A stretch of 64,000 bases of DNA from Allokutzneria sp. NRRL B-24872 (GCF_002155965.1 NZ_MUMH01000013.1:1-64000); one strand, 5' to 3'; positions 38,722 through 47,568 are shown, counted from the first letter of the stretch. The notes: generated by a model from the sequence alone, not told the origin. Program-made: numbers and translations.

Positions 38722-40044
38722 CTACCCCAGCTCCCCACCCCCTGGCGTTCGCGCGCAACGGAATCCGGAGAAGATCTGCCTGCGGATCGGGTAGTCCCAG
38801 TTGCGGAACGTGCCACGGCAGGCCGCCGCGTCGGTGCCGAAGCAGCCGCCGCGCAGCATCTTGTAGTCGGGCCCGAAGAAGACCTCGGAGTACTCCTGGT
38901 AGGGGAACGCGGTGAAGCCCGGGTAGCCGTGCAGGTCGGTGTCCACCCACTCCCACACGTCGCCGATCAACTGCCGCACACCCAGCGGTGACGCACCCTC
39001 CGGGTAGGCGCCGACCTCCGCCGGGCGCAGGTGGCGCTGGCCGAGGTTGGCGTGCTCCGGCCCGGGATTCTCATCGCCCCAAGGGAATCTGCGCGAGCGC
39101 CCACTCTCCGGGTCGAAGCGCGCGGCCTTCTCCCACTCCGCCTCGGTCGGCAGCCGCTTGCCAGCCCAGCGCGCGTACGCCTGCGCCTCGTGGAAGCTGA
39201 CGTGCACGACGGGTTCGGCGTCGCGCACCGGCCCGACCACGCCGAAGCAGTCGCGCAGCCAGCGATCGCCGTCCCTCCGCCAGTACAGCGGCGCGCGCAG
39301 ATTCGCCTTGTTGCGGTGCTCCCAGCCCACCTCGCTCCACAGCTCCGCGCGCTCGTAGCCGCCATCGGCCATGAACTCCTGGTACTGCCCGCAGCTGATC
39401 GGCGTGGTGTCGATGAAGAACGCGTCGACGTGCACCTGGTGCGCCGGGCGCTCGTTGTCCAGCGCCCACGGCTCGGTCGAGGTGCCCATGGTGAACGGCC
39501 CGCCCGGCACCAGAACCTCTTGGGGCAGAACGGCTCTGCCCGCTTTCGGCGGGTCCGGAGCGTGCAGCACGGCCGTGCTCTTGCGGGTCTGGTGGGTGAT
39601 CAGCATCGTCTCGTCGTGCTGCTGCTCGTGCTGCACGAGCATGCCGAAGGCGAAGGCGTTCTCGACCAATCTGCGCCCCTGCAAGGGAACGCGGTCCACG
39701 ACGTCCATCGTCTTGCGTCGCACCTGGTCCACGTACTGCCGCGCCTCACCCGGCTTGAGCAGCGGCAGCGCCGGTCGCGACGACCGCGAGTGCTTGAAGG
39801 CGTCGTACAGCTCATCGATGTCGCTGCGCACGGCGGGCAGGCCGCCGACGTCGCGCACCAGCCACAGCTCTTCCTGGTTGCCGATGTGCGCGAGGTCCCA
39901 GATCAGCGGCGACATCAGCGGCGAGTGCTGCCGCACCAGCTCGTCGTCGTCCAGCACGTCGGTCAGCGCCGCGCTGCGCAGCCGCGCCCGTTCCAGTTCG
40001 GCGGCGGCCTTCGCCCGCAGCTGTTCCTGCTCCGTGGTCGTCAT
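38722..40044 (-). CDS. egtB: Hercynine oxygenase (EgtB)
   Basis: A 440-residue iron-dependent sulfoxide synthase joining hercynine and gamma-glutamylcysteine with oxygen. It has a DinB-like N-terminal domain with the HxxxH iron site (QHEQQHDE, with an upstream DLAHIGN histidine) and a C-terminal formylglycine-generating-enzyme fold (PGGPFTMGT, RLPTEAEWEKAAR, GGCFGT). Its ATG overlaps the egtA stop (ATGA). Confidence 0.96.
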   Translation of the reverse strand: MTTTEQEQLRAKAAAELERARLRSAALTDVLDDDELVRQHSPLMSPLIWDLAHIGNQEELWLVRDVGGLPAVRSDIDELYDAFKHSRSSRPALPLLKPGEARQYVDQVRRKTMDVVDRVPLQGRRLVENAFAFGMLVQHEQQHDETMLITHQTRKSTAVLHAPDPPKAGRAVLPQEVLVPGGPFTMGTSTEPWALDNERPAHQVHVDAFFIDTTPISCGQYQEFMADGGYERAELWSEVGWEHRNKANLRAPLYWRRDGDRWLRDCFGVVGPVRDAEPVVHVSFHEAQAYARWAGKRLPTEAEWEKAARFDPESGRSRRFPWGDENPGPEHANLGQRHLRPAEVGAYPEGASPLGVRQLIGDVWEWVDTDLHGYPGFTAFPYQEYSEVFFGPDYKMLRGGCFGTDAAACRGTFRNWDYPIRRQIFSGFRCARTPGGGELG

Positions 40045-41249
40045 GCCAGTTCACCCGCCCTCGCCCGATCAAGGGATTCGGTCACCAGCGCGGCCAGTTC
40101 GGCGGGCAGCCCCAGCGCGGGGATCGCGCGCACGCCCAGCTCGAAGACCTTCGCGGCGACCTGGGCCAGCACCGGATCGGCCAGCCCGTACCGCGCCGCC
40201 TGCTCCCAGCGGTCGGCGGCGTCCTCCGTCACGTCCAGCACAGCGTCCACAGTGGACTCCCGGTGGAACAGCGCGGTGAGCAGCACCACCGGCACAACCC
40301 ACTCGCCGGGCCGCTGCGTGTCCAGGTAGCGCACCTCGATGTAGCCGCGCGGGCGCACCGGCGGGAACATCGTGCTCAGGTGGTAGTCGATGTCGTCGGT
40401 GGTCGGCGCCGGCGCGAGCGCGCCGTCCGCCCAGTCGCCGAGCGTCACGCCAGCTGGCGGCGTCCAGTCGTCACCCGGTCTGCGCAAGCACACCAGCGGC
40501 GTGTCCAGCGCGTGCCGCGCCCACAGCAGCGCCGGATCGGCACCCACGGGCGCGGGCGACGTGCGCCCGGGATCGGTCCCGGAAACCGCGCGCATCCTCG
40601 TAGAAGCCCAGCCCGTGCGCGCGCCGCACAGTTCCGGGGAATTCGCGAAAGCCGCCGACAGCACCGGACCGAGCGCGTGCACCGCGGCCCAGCGCGCGGG
40701 AAGCCGGTGCGGCTCCCCCGCGTCCAGGCAGACCTGGAGGCCAGCGGTGCTGCACATCATGGTTCGGCCGTGCGGCCCAACGGGTTCGAAAGCCCGCTCC
40801 ATCGCCCGATAGCGGGGCGTGTCCAGCAGGCGCTTCTGCGGCCGGAACGGATCGGTCCCGTTGGCGCCGAGCACGAGCCCGGACTGACGCAGGAGTTCGG
40901 CGACGTAAGCGATGTCGCCGGAAGTGAGGGAGATCAGGGTGCTCAGTTCGGGCTGCGGGGCGGTCGAGATCTCGACCTGGCCACCGGGCTCCACGGTGAG
41001 CAGCGAACCGTTCGGCAGAGGGAGTTGCGGGCCGCTCAGCTCGGACGGCGCGTGGGCCCCGAGCGCGGCGACGAGGTTGTCGTGTTCCAGCGGTCTTCGC
41101 GGGTCGTCGGCGTGGTGCACGGTCCACTCCAGCTCGACGCCCACCAGACGCGGAGGCCCTGTCTTGAAACAGATCGAGGCGATGTAGGCCTCGGCGTGCG
41201 CGCGCGTGCTGACGACCTGCGCGCTCGGGGGCGCGGTGCGTGCGGTCAA
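40041..41249 (-). CDS. egtA: Ergothioneine glutamate-cysteine ligase (EgtA)
   Basis: A 402-residue GCS2-type ligase that makes gamma-glutamylcysteine for ergothioneine. GVELEWTVHH is the family N-terminal active-site segment and CSTAGLQVCLDAG the core. The TTG at 41249 is preferred because AGGAG lies 8 bases upstream; the GTG at 41258 would be immediately next to that site. First gene of the egt operon; the promoter should lie in 41250-41331. Confidence 0.93.
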   Translation of the reverse strand: MTARTAPPSAQVVSTRAHAEAYIASICFKTGPPRLVGVELEWTVHHADDPRRPLEHDNLVAALGAHAPSELSGPQLPLPNGSLLTVEPGGQVEISTAPQPELSTLISLTSGDIAYVAELLRQSGLVLGANGTDPFRPQKRLLDTPRYRAMERAFEPVGPHGRTMMCSTAGLQVCLDAGEPHRLPARWAAVHALGPVLSAAFANSPELCGARTGWASTRMRAVSGTDPGRTSPAPVGADPALLWARHALDTPLVCLRRPGDDWTPPAGVTLGDWADGALAPAPTTDDIDYHLSTMFPPVRPRGYIEVRYLDTQRPGEWVVPVVLLTALFHRESTVDAVLDVTEDAADRWEQAARYGLADPVLAQVAAKVFELGVRAIPALGLPAELAALVTESLDRARAGELA

Positions 41250-41331
41250 GATGATCACTCCTGGTGCCTGGGGTCATCCCGAAGCTACACACGCCCCCTG
41301 ACACCCGCACCCCGTCGAGTGAGGCGCCGCC

Positions 41332-41405
41332 GCACGGGGGACGGCTTGAGCACCGGGTTTCACCAGCGGGTCATCACCCGTTCAGCCCCGAGCCGTCCCC
41401 CGTGC
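41332..41405 (-). terminator. Large stem-loop downstream of the sugar dehydrogenase
   Basis: A perfect 15-bp stem (arms 41332-41346 and 41391-41405) encloses a 44-base loop with smaller GGGT/ACCC pairings. It ends 11 bases beyond the dehydrogenase stop, so it probably terminates that transcript before egtA, which reads in the same direction. Confidence 0.7.
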
Positions 41406-41415
41406 GTCAGCCACC

Positions 41416-43467
41416 TCAGCCGGTCAGCTCCACGTGCAGGACCCGGTCGTTGTTGGCCGTACCGTCCTTGTCGGTGGTGGTTGTCAACCAGAGCCCGCCG
41501 GTCGGTGACTTCTCCACCGTGCGCAGGCGGTCGTAGGCGCCCTGGAAGTACGCCTTGGGCGCTTCGACCCCGTCACCGTTGATCTTCATTCGGTACACGC
41601 GCTGCCCGGTGGTCTGCGCGATGAAGATGTGGTCGTTGACGATCGTCAAACCGCTGGGCGAGTTCGACCCCGTCGGCGCGAACGTCCGCACCGGCCGGAT
41701 GAACCCGGGCTTGCCGCAGCCACCACCGCCGAGCCCGGTCGCGGTGCCCTCGCAGTCCGCCCAGCCGTAGTTGCCGCCCTTGACGATCAGGTTCAGCTCG
41801 TCCATCTGGCTGTTGCCGAACTCCGTTGCCCACAAACGACCTCGCGAGTCGAAGCCGAGTCCCTGGACGTTGCGGTGGCCGTAGCTCCACACCGGGTTCC
41901 CGGCGAACGGGTTGTCGCCCGGCACCTTTCCGTCCGGCGTGATCCGCAGGATCTTCCCCGCCGTGGAGCCGAGGTTCTGCGCGTTCTGGTGCGCCTGCGC
42001 GTCACCCGTTGCCACGTAAAGCATTCCGCCCGGCCCGAAGCGCAACCGTCCGCCGTTGTGGTAGCGGCTCTGCGGGATGTTGCCGAGCAGGACCTGGTAG
42101 CTGGACTGGACGAGCGCGTTGTTCTCGTACTTCATCCGCACGACGCGGTTGCCCGCGTTGGACGAGTGGTAGATGTAGACCCACTTGTCAGCAGCGAAGT
42201 TCGGCGACACCTCAAGCCCGAGCAGGCCGCCTTCGCCGCCCGTGGTGACCGCGTTGGGAACCTTGCCCGCGGCAGTGCGCTGTCCGCTCTGCGTGAGCTT
42301 GAATACGTTGAAGTTGTTGCGCTCGCTGACCAACGCCGAACCGTCCGGCAGGAACGCCACTCCCCACGGAACGTCCACATTGGACGCGATCGTGGTCACC
42401 CGCCCCGGCTCCACTCCACCGCCACCACCGGGCGGAGCTGTCGTCACGGTGACCTCGTTGCTGGCAGCGGATCTGTTGCCAACGGCATCGCGCGCGCGAA
42501 CCGTGAACCTGTAGGCAGTGCTGGGATTCAGCCCGCCGACCTCGCCGGAAGTTCCCGTGGCCGTGGCCGCGACCTGGCCGTCGCGCAGGATCTCGTAGCC
42601 CGTCACGCCGATGTTGTCCCGCGACGGACTCCATTGCAGCGCAACGCTGTTCGGCCCGACCGTGCCGCGCGCGAGGTTCGTCGGAGCAGACGGCGCCTCG
42701 GTGTCCTGCTGCGCGGGAGGCGTCTTGATGACCACCTCATTGCTCGCCGGGGAAACGTTGCCCGCCGCGTCCTTCGCGAAGACCGTCCACTGGTACTCGG
42801 TGTTCGGCGTGAGCCCGTCGACGGTCGTGGACAACCCCGTGACCGACTTCATGTGCTGGCCGTGCTGGTAAACGTCGTAGCCCACGACTCCGACGTTGTC
42901 ACGCGCGGCATCCCACGCCAGCGCGACGGTGCTCGGGGTCGCCGCGCCGTTGGAGCGCAGATTCCCCGGCGCAGTCGGCTTTTCAGCGTCAGCGGCATCG
43001 ACGGTGAGCTTGTCCGCGTTGGGCCCGCCCTCCGCCGTCGTCGCGGTCGCGCGGATCTTGTTCTGCCCGGCCGCGAGCGTCGCCGTGACGGTCTTCGTCT
43101 GCCAGGTCGTCCACGCTCCCGTGCCCGGGAAGGCCACCGCGCTCGCGGACAGCGCGCCGTTGACGCGGATGTCGACCGGCCGGTTCACGCCGGTTCCGTT
43201 GGCGTACCGCAGGGTCAACGAGTGCGTGCCCGCCTGCGCGGCGTTCACCGTCCACTCGACGAAGCTGCCGGAGACGTTGGTGTAGTTGACGAATCCCCTC
43301 CCGGAGAACCCGGCGTGGTTGGACTCGACGACGCCCTGGGAGACCAGCGCGTCCTCGGCCTCGTAATCAGTGGGCGCGGCGTTCGCGGACGCGGCCAGCG
43401 TCGCGGTGATCGTGGTCGCCGCCAGTGCCACGGCCAGGGCGGGACGCCATCGGGGTTGGACAGCCAC
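41416..43467 (-). CDS. Secreted CBM6-FN3-FN3-PQQ-type sugar dehydrogenase
   Basis: A 683-residue exported protein: signal peptide (about 1-31), a CBM6-like carbohydrate-binding domain (about 33-165, YEAEDALVSQGV to the DKLTVDA end), two fibronectin III domains (about 170-260 and 265-350), and a six-bladed soluble glucose dehydrogenase/PQQ domain (about 360-683, VPWGVAFLPDG, GGEGGLLGLEVSP, YGHRNVQGLGFD). It would oxidise sugars on polysaccharide outside the cell. GTG start at 43467 with GGAGG nearby. A LacI-type operator lies 123 bases upstream. Confidence 0.9.
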   Translation of the reverse strand: MAVQPRWRPALAVALAATTITATLAASANAAPTDYEAEDALVSQGVVESNHAGFSGRGFVNYTNVSGSFVEWTVNAAQAGTHSLTLRYANGTGVNRPVDIRVNGALSASAVAFPGTGAWTTWQTKTVTATLAAGQNKIRATATTAEGGPNADKLTVDAADAEKPTAPGNLRSNGAATPSTVALAWDAARDNVGVVGYDVYQHGQHMKSVTGLSTTVDGLTPNTEYQWTVFAKDAAGNVSPASNEVVIKTPPAQQDTEAPSAPTNLARGTVGPNSVALQWSPSRDNIGVTGYEILRDGQVAATATGTSGEVGGLNPSTAYRFTVRARDAVGNRSAASNEVTVTTAPPGGGGGVEPGRVTTIASNVDVPWGVAFLPDGSALVSERNNFNVFKLTQSGQRTAAGKVPNAVTTGGEGGLLGLEVSPNFAADKWVYIYHSSNAGNRVVRMKYENNALVQSSYQVLLGNIPQSRYHNGGRLRFGPGGMLYVATGDAQAHQNAQNLGSTAGKILRITPDGKVPGDNPFAGNPVWSYGHRNVQGLGFDSRGRLWATEFGNSQMDELNLIVKGGNYGWADCEGTATGLGGGGCGKPGFIRPVRTFAPTGSNSPSGLTIVNDHIFIAQTTGQRVYRMKINGDGVEAPKAYFQGAYDRLRTVEKSPTGGLWLTTTTDKDGTANNDRVLHVELTG

Positions 43468-43589
43468 AGTGCCTCCAGAGCGAAGAGGGCGTGCAGGGTG
43501 CGGCGGCGGTCCAGCGGCGGTCGTGCTCACAAAAGGTGAAGGAAGTTCCCTGATGGTTCGCCAGATCCCCGCACCGCGCAAGAGCACGG

Positions 43590-43603
43590 GGTAAGCGCTT
43601 GCC
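43590..43603. promoter_or_regulatory. LacI-family-type operator
   Basis: GGTAAGCGCTTGCC is a near-perfect palindrome with the AAGCGCTT core typical of LacI-family sugar regulators. It lies between the sugar dehydrogenase and acnR. A TACGTACGTA palindrome (43681-43690) lies nearer acnR. Which regulator binds is unknown. Confidence 0.5.
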
Positions 43604-43730
43604 GCACACCCTCCGATCGGATTCGTCCATCCGGGGCGCGTGGCGGTACCGTTCGCCCCGTCGCGTGAGGTCAGGCCCAATACGTACGTACGGATTGCAC
43701 AGGGCGCACACCGGCTGACACGATCTGCCC

Positions 43731-44324
43731 GTGCCCAGGGTCAGCCAGGACCACCTCGACGCCCGCCGCCGCCAGATCCTGGACGGCGCCCGGAGCTGTT
43801 TCGCGCGCCACGGCTACGAGGGCGCGACCGTGCGCAGGCTGGAGGAGGCCACCGGGCTGTCCCGCGGCGCGATCTTCCACCACTTCCGCGACAAGGAATC
43901 GCTGTTCCTCGCGCTCGCCGAGGAGGACGCGCTGCGGATGGCCGAGGTCGTCGCCGAACAGGGCCTGGTGCAGGTGATGCGCGAGCTGCTCGCCACCCCG
44001 CAGGACATCGGCGGCGAGCACCCGGTGCACTCGCTGGCCACGCGCCTGGAAGTGACGCGGCGGCTGCGCACCGACCCCGACTTCCGCGCCCGCTGGGCCG
44101 AGCGCTCCCAGCAGCTCACCGAGGCCACCACCGCGCGGTTGCAGCGCCAGCGCGACGCGGGCAACCTCCGCGACGACGTCGACGTGAAGGTGCTGACCGC
44201 GTTCCTGGAGCTGGTGCTCGAAGGGCTCGTGTCACACCTGGCGATGGGCCTGCCCGCCGACGACCTCGACCCCGTGCTCGACGTGGTCGAGGAAACCGTG
44301 CGCCGCCACCGCAACCAGAGCTAG
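43731..44324 (+). CDS. acnR: TetR-family aconitase repressor (AcnR)
   Basis: A 197-residue TetR protein. The N-terminal region (RRRQILDGARSCFARHGYEG, then ATVRRLEEATGLSRGAIFHHF and RDKESLFLALAEEDALRMAEVV) closely follows AcnR of Corynebacterium as I recall it, far beyond generic TetR similarity. AcnR represses aconitase and binds CAGNACnnncGTACTG, a site present in front of acnA in this window. In corynebacteria acnR sits directly after acn; here it is about 13.6 kb away, beside a DUF1707 gene. GTG start at 43731. Its TAG shares CTAG with the convergent gene's stop. Confidence 0.85.
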   Translation: MPRVSQDHLDARRRQILDGARSCFARHGYEGATVRRLEEATGLSRGAIFHHFRDKESLFLALAEEDALRMAEVVAEQGLVQVMRELLATPQDIGGEHPVHSLATRLEVTRRLRTDPDFRARWAERSQQLTEATTARLQRQRDAGNLRDDVDVKVLTAFLELVLEGLVSHLAMGLPADDLDPVLDVVEETVRRHRNQS

Positions 44325-44851
44325 GCCCGGCGCACCGTCAGCTTGCCGAAGACGTTGCGGCCGCTGAGCCTGATCACCGCGCCGGGGGTTCCGGCGGGCC
44401 GCCCCGGGATGCGCCGCTTGCCGAAGACCGCGCCGCCCTCGTCGAGCACCACCGCGTCCTCGGCCACGGTCAGCTCGATCTTGCCGAACAGCGAGGACAG
44501 CCTCAGCTCGACCTCTTCGCCGGGCGCGGCGGAGCGCAGGTCGAGCACGGCCGTGCCGAACACCGCGCGCACGTGCAGCGGGCTCGCCCCCTCCGGCGCG
44601 CGCAGGACCTTGCTGAACACCGCGCTGAGCCGCTTCGGCGTGCGGTCCACGGACGCGGGCAGGTGCAGGTCGGCCAGTACGGGGCTGAGGTCGGCCGCGG
44701 TGCGCGCGGCGTAGACCAGCTCCAGCCGCTCGGCGTGCTCCGGCCAGGTCAGCCTGCCGTCGGCCACCGCACGGTTGAGCACGACCGCGGCGTTCTCCCG
44801 GTCCGCGTCGGAGATCCGCCGTGCGAGCGCGGAGCTGTCGTCCGGAGTCAT
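44321..44851 (-). CDS. DUF1707 protein with LiaF-like C-terminus
   Basis: A 176-residue protein with an N-terminal DUF1707 domain (RISDADRENAAVVLNRA, DGRLTWPEHAERLELVYAART) and a C-terminal beta-rich domain with repeated aliphatic/FGK motifs (FGTAVLDL, LFGKIELTV, VFGKLTV), like cell-wall-stress DUF2154/LiaF domains. No membrane segment is evident. Start is uncertain: ATG at 44851 is chosen; ATG at 44863 and TTG at 44881 are in frame. It converges on acnR with shared CTAG stops. Confidence 0.78.
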   Translation of the reverse strand: MTPDDSSALARRISDADRENAAVVLNRAVADGRLTWPEHAERLELVYAARTAADLSPVLADLHLPASVDRTPKRLSAVFSKVLRAPEGASPLHVRAVFGTAVLDLRSAAPGEEVELRLSSLFGKIELTVAEDAVVLDEGGAVFGKRRIPGRPAGTPGAVIRLSGRNVFGKLTVRRA

Positions 44852-45042
44852 GGCCGCCCCCATCCTTGCCTTGTTAACCAAGATTCTTCAGTTCGGAAAA
44901 AAGTCGGTCAAGCTCGCGGGTGCCGCGCCTACCATCGAGTAACATGCACCCGCGTCCCGCTCCGGGCCCGGCGGCACTCCGCGTCGGCCGGGTCGGGACG
45001 ATACTTCTTCGGGGACGCGGCCCGACCCGGGAGGGACACGCC

Positions 45043-46338
45043 ATGGGCATCAACGAGGATGTACGGCGGACGGTGTCATTCTTGGTGGAGCGCGCGGCTC
45101 TGAGCATCTACTCGTCCCGGGGCGACCACGGCGCCAAGCTCCTGCGCCGGGGTTCGCACAGCCCCTACCCGCTGTACGAGCGCATCCGGCGCGACGGCGA
45201 CCTCGTGCGCAGCAAGCTCCAGCTCTACATCACGCCCTCGCACCGCTGGGCCACCCAGATCCTGCGCGACCCGCGCTTCGGCGTCAGCCAGGTCTCGGCG
45301 AGCGAGGGCATGCTGATCCCGCTGCCCCCGCGCCCGCCGGAGCCCGTGCACCCCATCGAGGACTCGTTCCTCAGCATGGACCCGCCCGAGCACACGCGGC
45401 TGCGCAAGCTCGTCGCGCCGTGGTTCACCCCGCGCGCCGTGCGCGCCCGCTACGCGCAGATCGAGCGCACCATCACCGGCTACCTCGACGAACTGGCCAC
45501 GCGCGAGCGCTTCGACCTGGTGCCCGAGTTCGCCGACCGCGTGCCGATCCAGGTGATCAGCGACATGCTCGGCGTGCCCGCCCCCGACCACGAGCAGTTC
45601 AGCGCGTGGGCCAGGCAGGTCGGCCCCGCGCTGGACGGCGTGCACTCGCTGACCGAGCAGCGGCGGCTGGACAGCGTGATCGGCGAGCTGCACACCTTCT
45701 TCACCGACCTGATCGCCCACCGCAGGCGCTCCCCGGGCGATGACCTGCTGAGCCAGCTCGTGCACGCCGAAGTGGACGGTGCCCCCGTCGCGGACCGCGA
45801 CCTGCTCGCCACCGCGGGGCTGCTGCTGCTCGCGGGCTTCGGCACCACGCTCAACCTGATCGGCAACGGCGCGCTCGCCCTGCTGGTCAACCGCGACGCG
45901 CGCGAACGCCTGCTCGCCGACTTCGACCTCGCCGCCAACGTCGTCGAGGAGACGCTGCGGCACAGCCCTCCCGTGCACTTCACCGTGCGCGCCGCGCTGG
46001 AGCCCGTCGAGATCGCCGGAACCCAGCTCAAGCCGGGCGACCACGTCGCGGTGCTGCTCGCCGCCGCCAACCGCGACCCCAAGGTCTTCCGCAACCCCGA
46101 CCGCTTCGACATCACCCGCCGCAACGCGCGGGAACACCTGGCCTTCGCGGGCGGAGTGCACTTCTGCGTCGGCGCGGGCCTGGCCAGGATGGAGGGCGAG
46201 ATCGCGCTGCGCGAGCTGTTCCGCCGCTTCCCGCACCTGCGCCTGGACGGCCAGGTCAAGCGCAACCACGCCCGCCTGCTGCCGACCCTGGAGAGCGTCC
46301 CCGTCTCCCTGGTCCGCCGCCGCACCACGGTCCGCTAG
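45043..46338 (+). CDS. Cytochrome P450 with atypical I-helix
   Basis: A 431-residue P450 with ExxR (EETLR, 302-306) and heme loop FAGGVHFCVG (Cys375). The I-helix reads AGFGTT (264-269): the acidic residue normally before the conserved threonine is glycine. That residue supports proton delivery in classical monooxygenases, so oxygen activation may differ. An N-terminal 25-residue extension precedes the usual fold. ATG at 45043 with GGAGG upstream. No redox partner is adjacent; the substrate is unknown. Confidence 0.9.
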   Translation: MGINEDVRRTVSFLVERAALSIYSSRGDHGAKLLRRGSHSPYPLYERIRRDGDLVRSKLQLYITPSHRWATQILRDPRFGVSQVSASEGMLIPLPPRPPEPVHPIEDSFLSMDPPEHTRLRKLVAPWFTPRAVRARYAQIERTITGYLDELATRERFDLVPEFADRVPIQVISDMLGVPAPDHEQFSAWARQVGPALDGVHSLTEQRRLDSVIGELHTFFTDLIAHRRRSPGDDLLSQLVHAEVDGAPVADRDLLATAGLLLLAGFGTTLNLIGNGALALLVNRDARERLLADFDLAANVVEETLRHSPPVHFTVRAALEPVEIAGTQLKPGDHVAVLLAAANRDPKVFRNPDRFDITRRNAREHLAFAGGVHFCVGAGLARMEGEIALRELFRRFPHLRLDGQVKRNHARLLPTLESVPVSLVRRRTTVR

Positions 46339-46344
46339 CACTAG

Positions 46345-46378
46345 TCGAACGAAACGAAACCTGCTACGTTTCGTTCGA
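46345..46378. promoter_or_regulatory. Operator palindrome of the toxin-antitoxin module
   Basis: Perfect 12-bp arms TCGAACGAAACG (46345-46356) and its complement (46367-46378), with a 10-base AT-richer spacer, 15 bases before the antitoxin ATG. Position and symmetry fit autoregulation by the HTH antitoxin. It also follows the P450 stop and could terminate that gene. Confidence 0.65.
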
Positions 46379-46393
46379 AAGTGGAGGTGCGCA

Positions 46394-46921
46394 ATGGGCG
46401 AGAAGCTGCGCCAGGAGACCTATCTCCCGGAGCCGGACGAGGGCGATCAGGTAGCACGGGTCTACGACTTCCTCCAGGCCCACGAAGACGCGGGACGCGG
46501 CCGTCCGCACGTTCCCTGCTTCCTCAGCGGGAACGCGCCCGGCGACCGGGTCGAACTCCCCGACGAGCTGTACCGCGTCCTGCGCCAGGTGGTCACCGCG
46601 CTCCAGGAGGGCCTGGCGGTCTCCGTGGCCCCGGTGACGGCGACGCTGACCACGCAGCAGGCGGCTGACCTGCTCGGAGTCAGCAGGCCGACAGTCATAC
46701 GCCTGCTCGACGAGGAGCAGATCCCGTTCGAACGGGTGAACAGCCATCGCAAGATCCTGCTCCGAGATCTGCTCTCATACCGTGAAGAGCGCCGTGCCCG
46801 TCAGTACGCCGCCCTCGAAGCGACCGCGGTGGAGGACGACGAGGACATCGACACCGCACTGGCTCGCTTGAAGAAGGCGCGCCAAGAGGTCGCGAGACGT
46901 CGGGGCAACGGCATGAGCTGA
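46394..46921 (+). CDS. Excisionase-family HTH antitoxin
   Basis: A 175-residue protein whose middle holds a MerR/excisionase-type helix-turn-helix (TTQQAADLLGVSRPTVIRLLDEEQ, continuing IPFERVNSHRKILLRDLL). The charged C-terminal tail (EDDEDIDTALARLKKARQEVARRR) could bind the partner toxin. GGAGG lies 8 bases upstream of the ATG. The next gene, 30 bases on, is a PIN-domain nuclease, so this is the antitoxin of a VapBC-like module. Confidence 0.85.
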   Translation: MGEKLRQETYLPEPDEGDQVARVYDFLQAHEDAGRGRPHVPCFLSGNAPGDRVELPDELYRVLRQVVTALQEGLAVSVAPVTATLTTQQAADLLGVSRPTVIRLLDEEQIPFERVNSHRKILLRDLLSYREERRARQYAALEATAVEDDEDIDTALARLKKARQEVARRRGNGMS

Positions 46922-46951
46922 TCATCGGACAACCCCGGAAGAGCCGACCAC

Positions 46952-47530
46952 GTGTTCACCGCCCTGCTCGACACCTGCGTTCTGTGGCCCAGCCTGCAAC
47001 GCGACTTCCTGCTGTCCCTCGCGGTCGAGGGCATGTACAGACCGGTGTGGAGCACGGCGATCCTCGAAGAGCTGGAGTACGAGGAAGAGCAGAAGCTGGT
47101 CGCACGGGGCGAGGACACCACGCGAGCGGCGCACCGCGCGAGAAGGCTCGTCACGGTGATGCGCCAGGCGTTCGACGATGCGGAGATCGACGGCTGGCAA
47201 GGGCTCGCGGGCACCTACGGCCTGCCGGACCCCGACGACGAACACGTGATCGCGGCCGCCGTCGTCGGCGGAGCGGGCGCGATCGTCACCCACAACACCA
47301 AGGACTTCCCGCCACACCTGCTCCCCGATGGCATCGATGTCCTCGCCCCGAAGCGATTCGCCGCTGACACCGTCGCACTGAACCCAGCGCAGGCGCTCAC
47401 CGCCGTCAGGGCGATCGCCGCGCGATCCGGTCGCACGGGGCGTCCGCGCGAGATCCCCGAGATCCTGAACCGGCTCGAAGTCCTGTACGAGATGACCGAG
47501 GCTGCCGCTCTGCTTCGCCCGCTGATCTGA
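46952..47530 (+). CDS. PIN-domain RNase toxin
   Basis: A 192-residue PIN protein. The acidic metal site is visible as LLDTCVL (D near residue 7), EELEYEEE, and DPDDEHV near residue 90, followed by VTHNTKDFP. PIN toxins cleave tRNA or rRNA when freed from their antitoxin. GTG start at 46952. It is longer than minimal VapC (about 130 residues) by a C-terminal helical extension of about 60 residues, as in the PIN_3 subfamily. Confidence 0.85.
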   Translation: MFTALLDTCVLWPSLQRDFLLSLAVEGMYRPVWSTAILEELEYEEEQKLVARGEDTTRAAHRARRLVTVMRQAFDDAEIDGWQGLAGTYGLPDPDDEHVIAAAVVGGAGAIVTHNTKDFPPHLLPDGIDVLAPKRFAADTVALNPAQALTAVRAIAARSGRTGRPREIPEILNRLEVLYEMTEAAALLRPLI

Positions 47531-47537
47531 ACGAGAA

Positions 47538-47568
47538 CGGCCCGCCGTCCACAGTGGACAGCGGGCCG
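47538..47568. terminator. Terminator hairpin between PIN toxin and POT transporter
   Basis: CGGCCCGC (47538-47545) pairs perfectly with GCGGGCCG (47561-47568). Its loop contains the TCCACAGTGGA palindrome. It serves two convergent genes. Confidence 0.7.
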
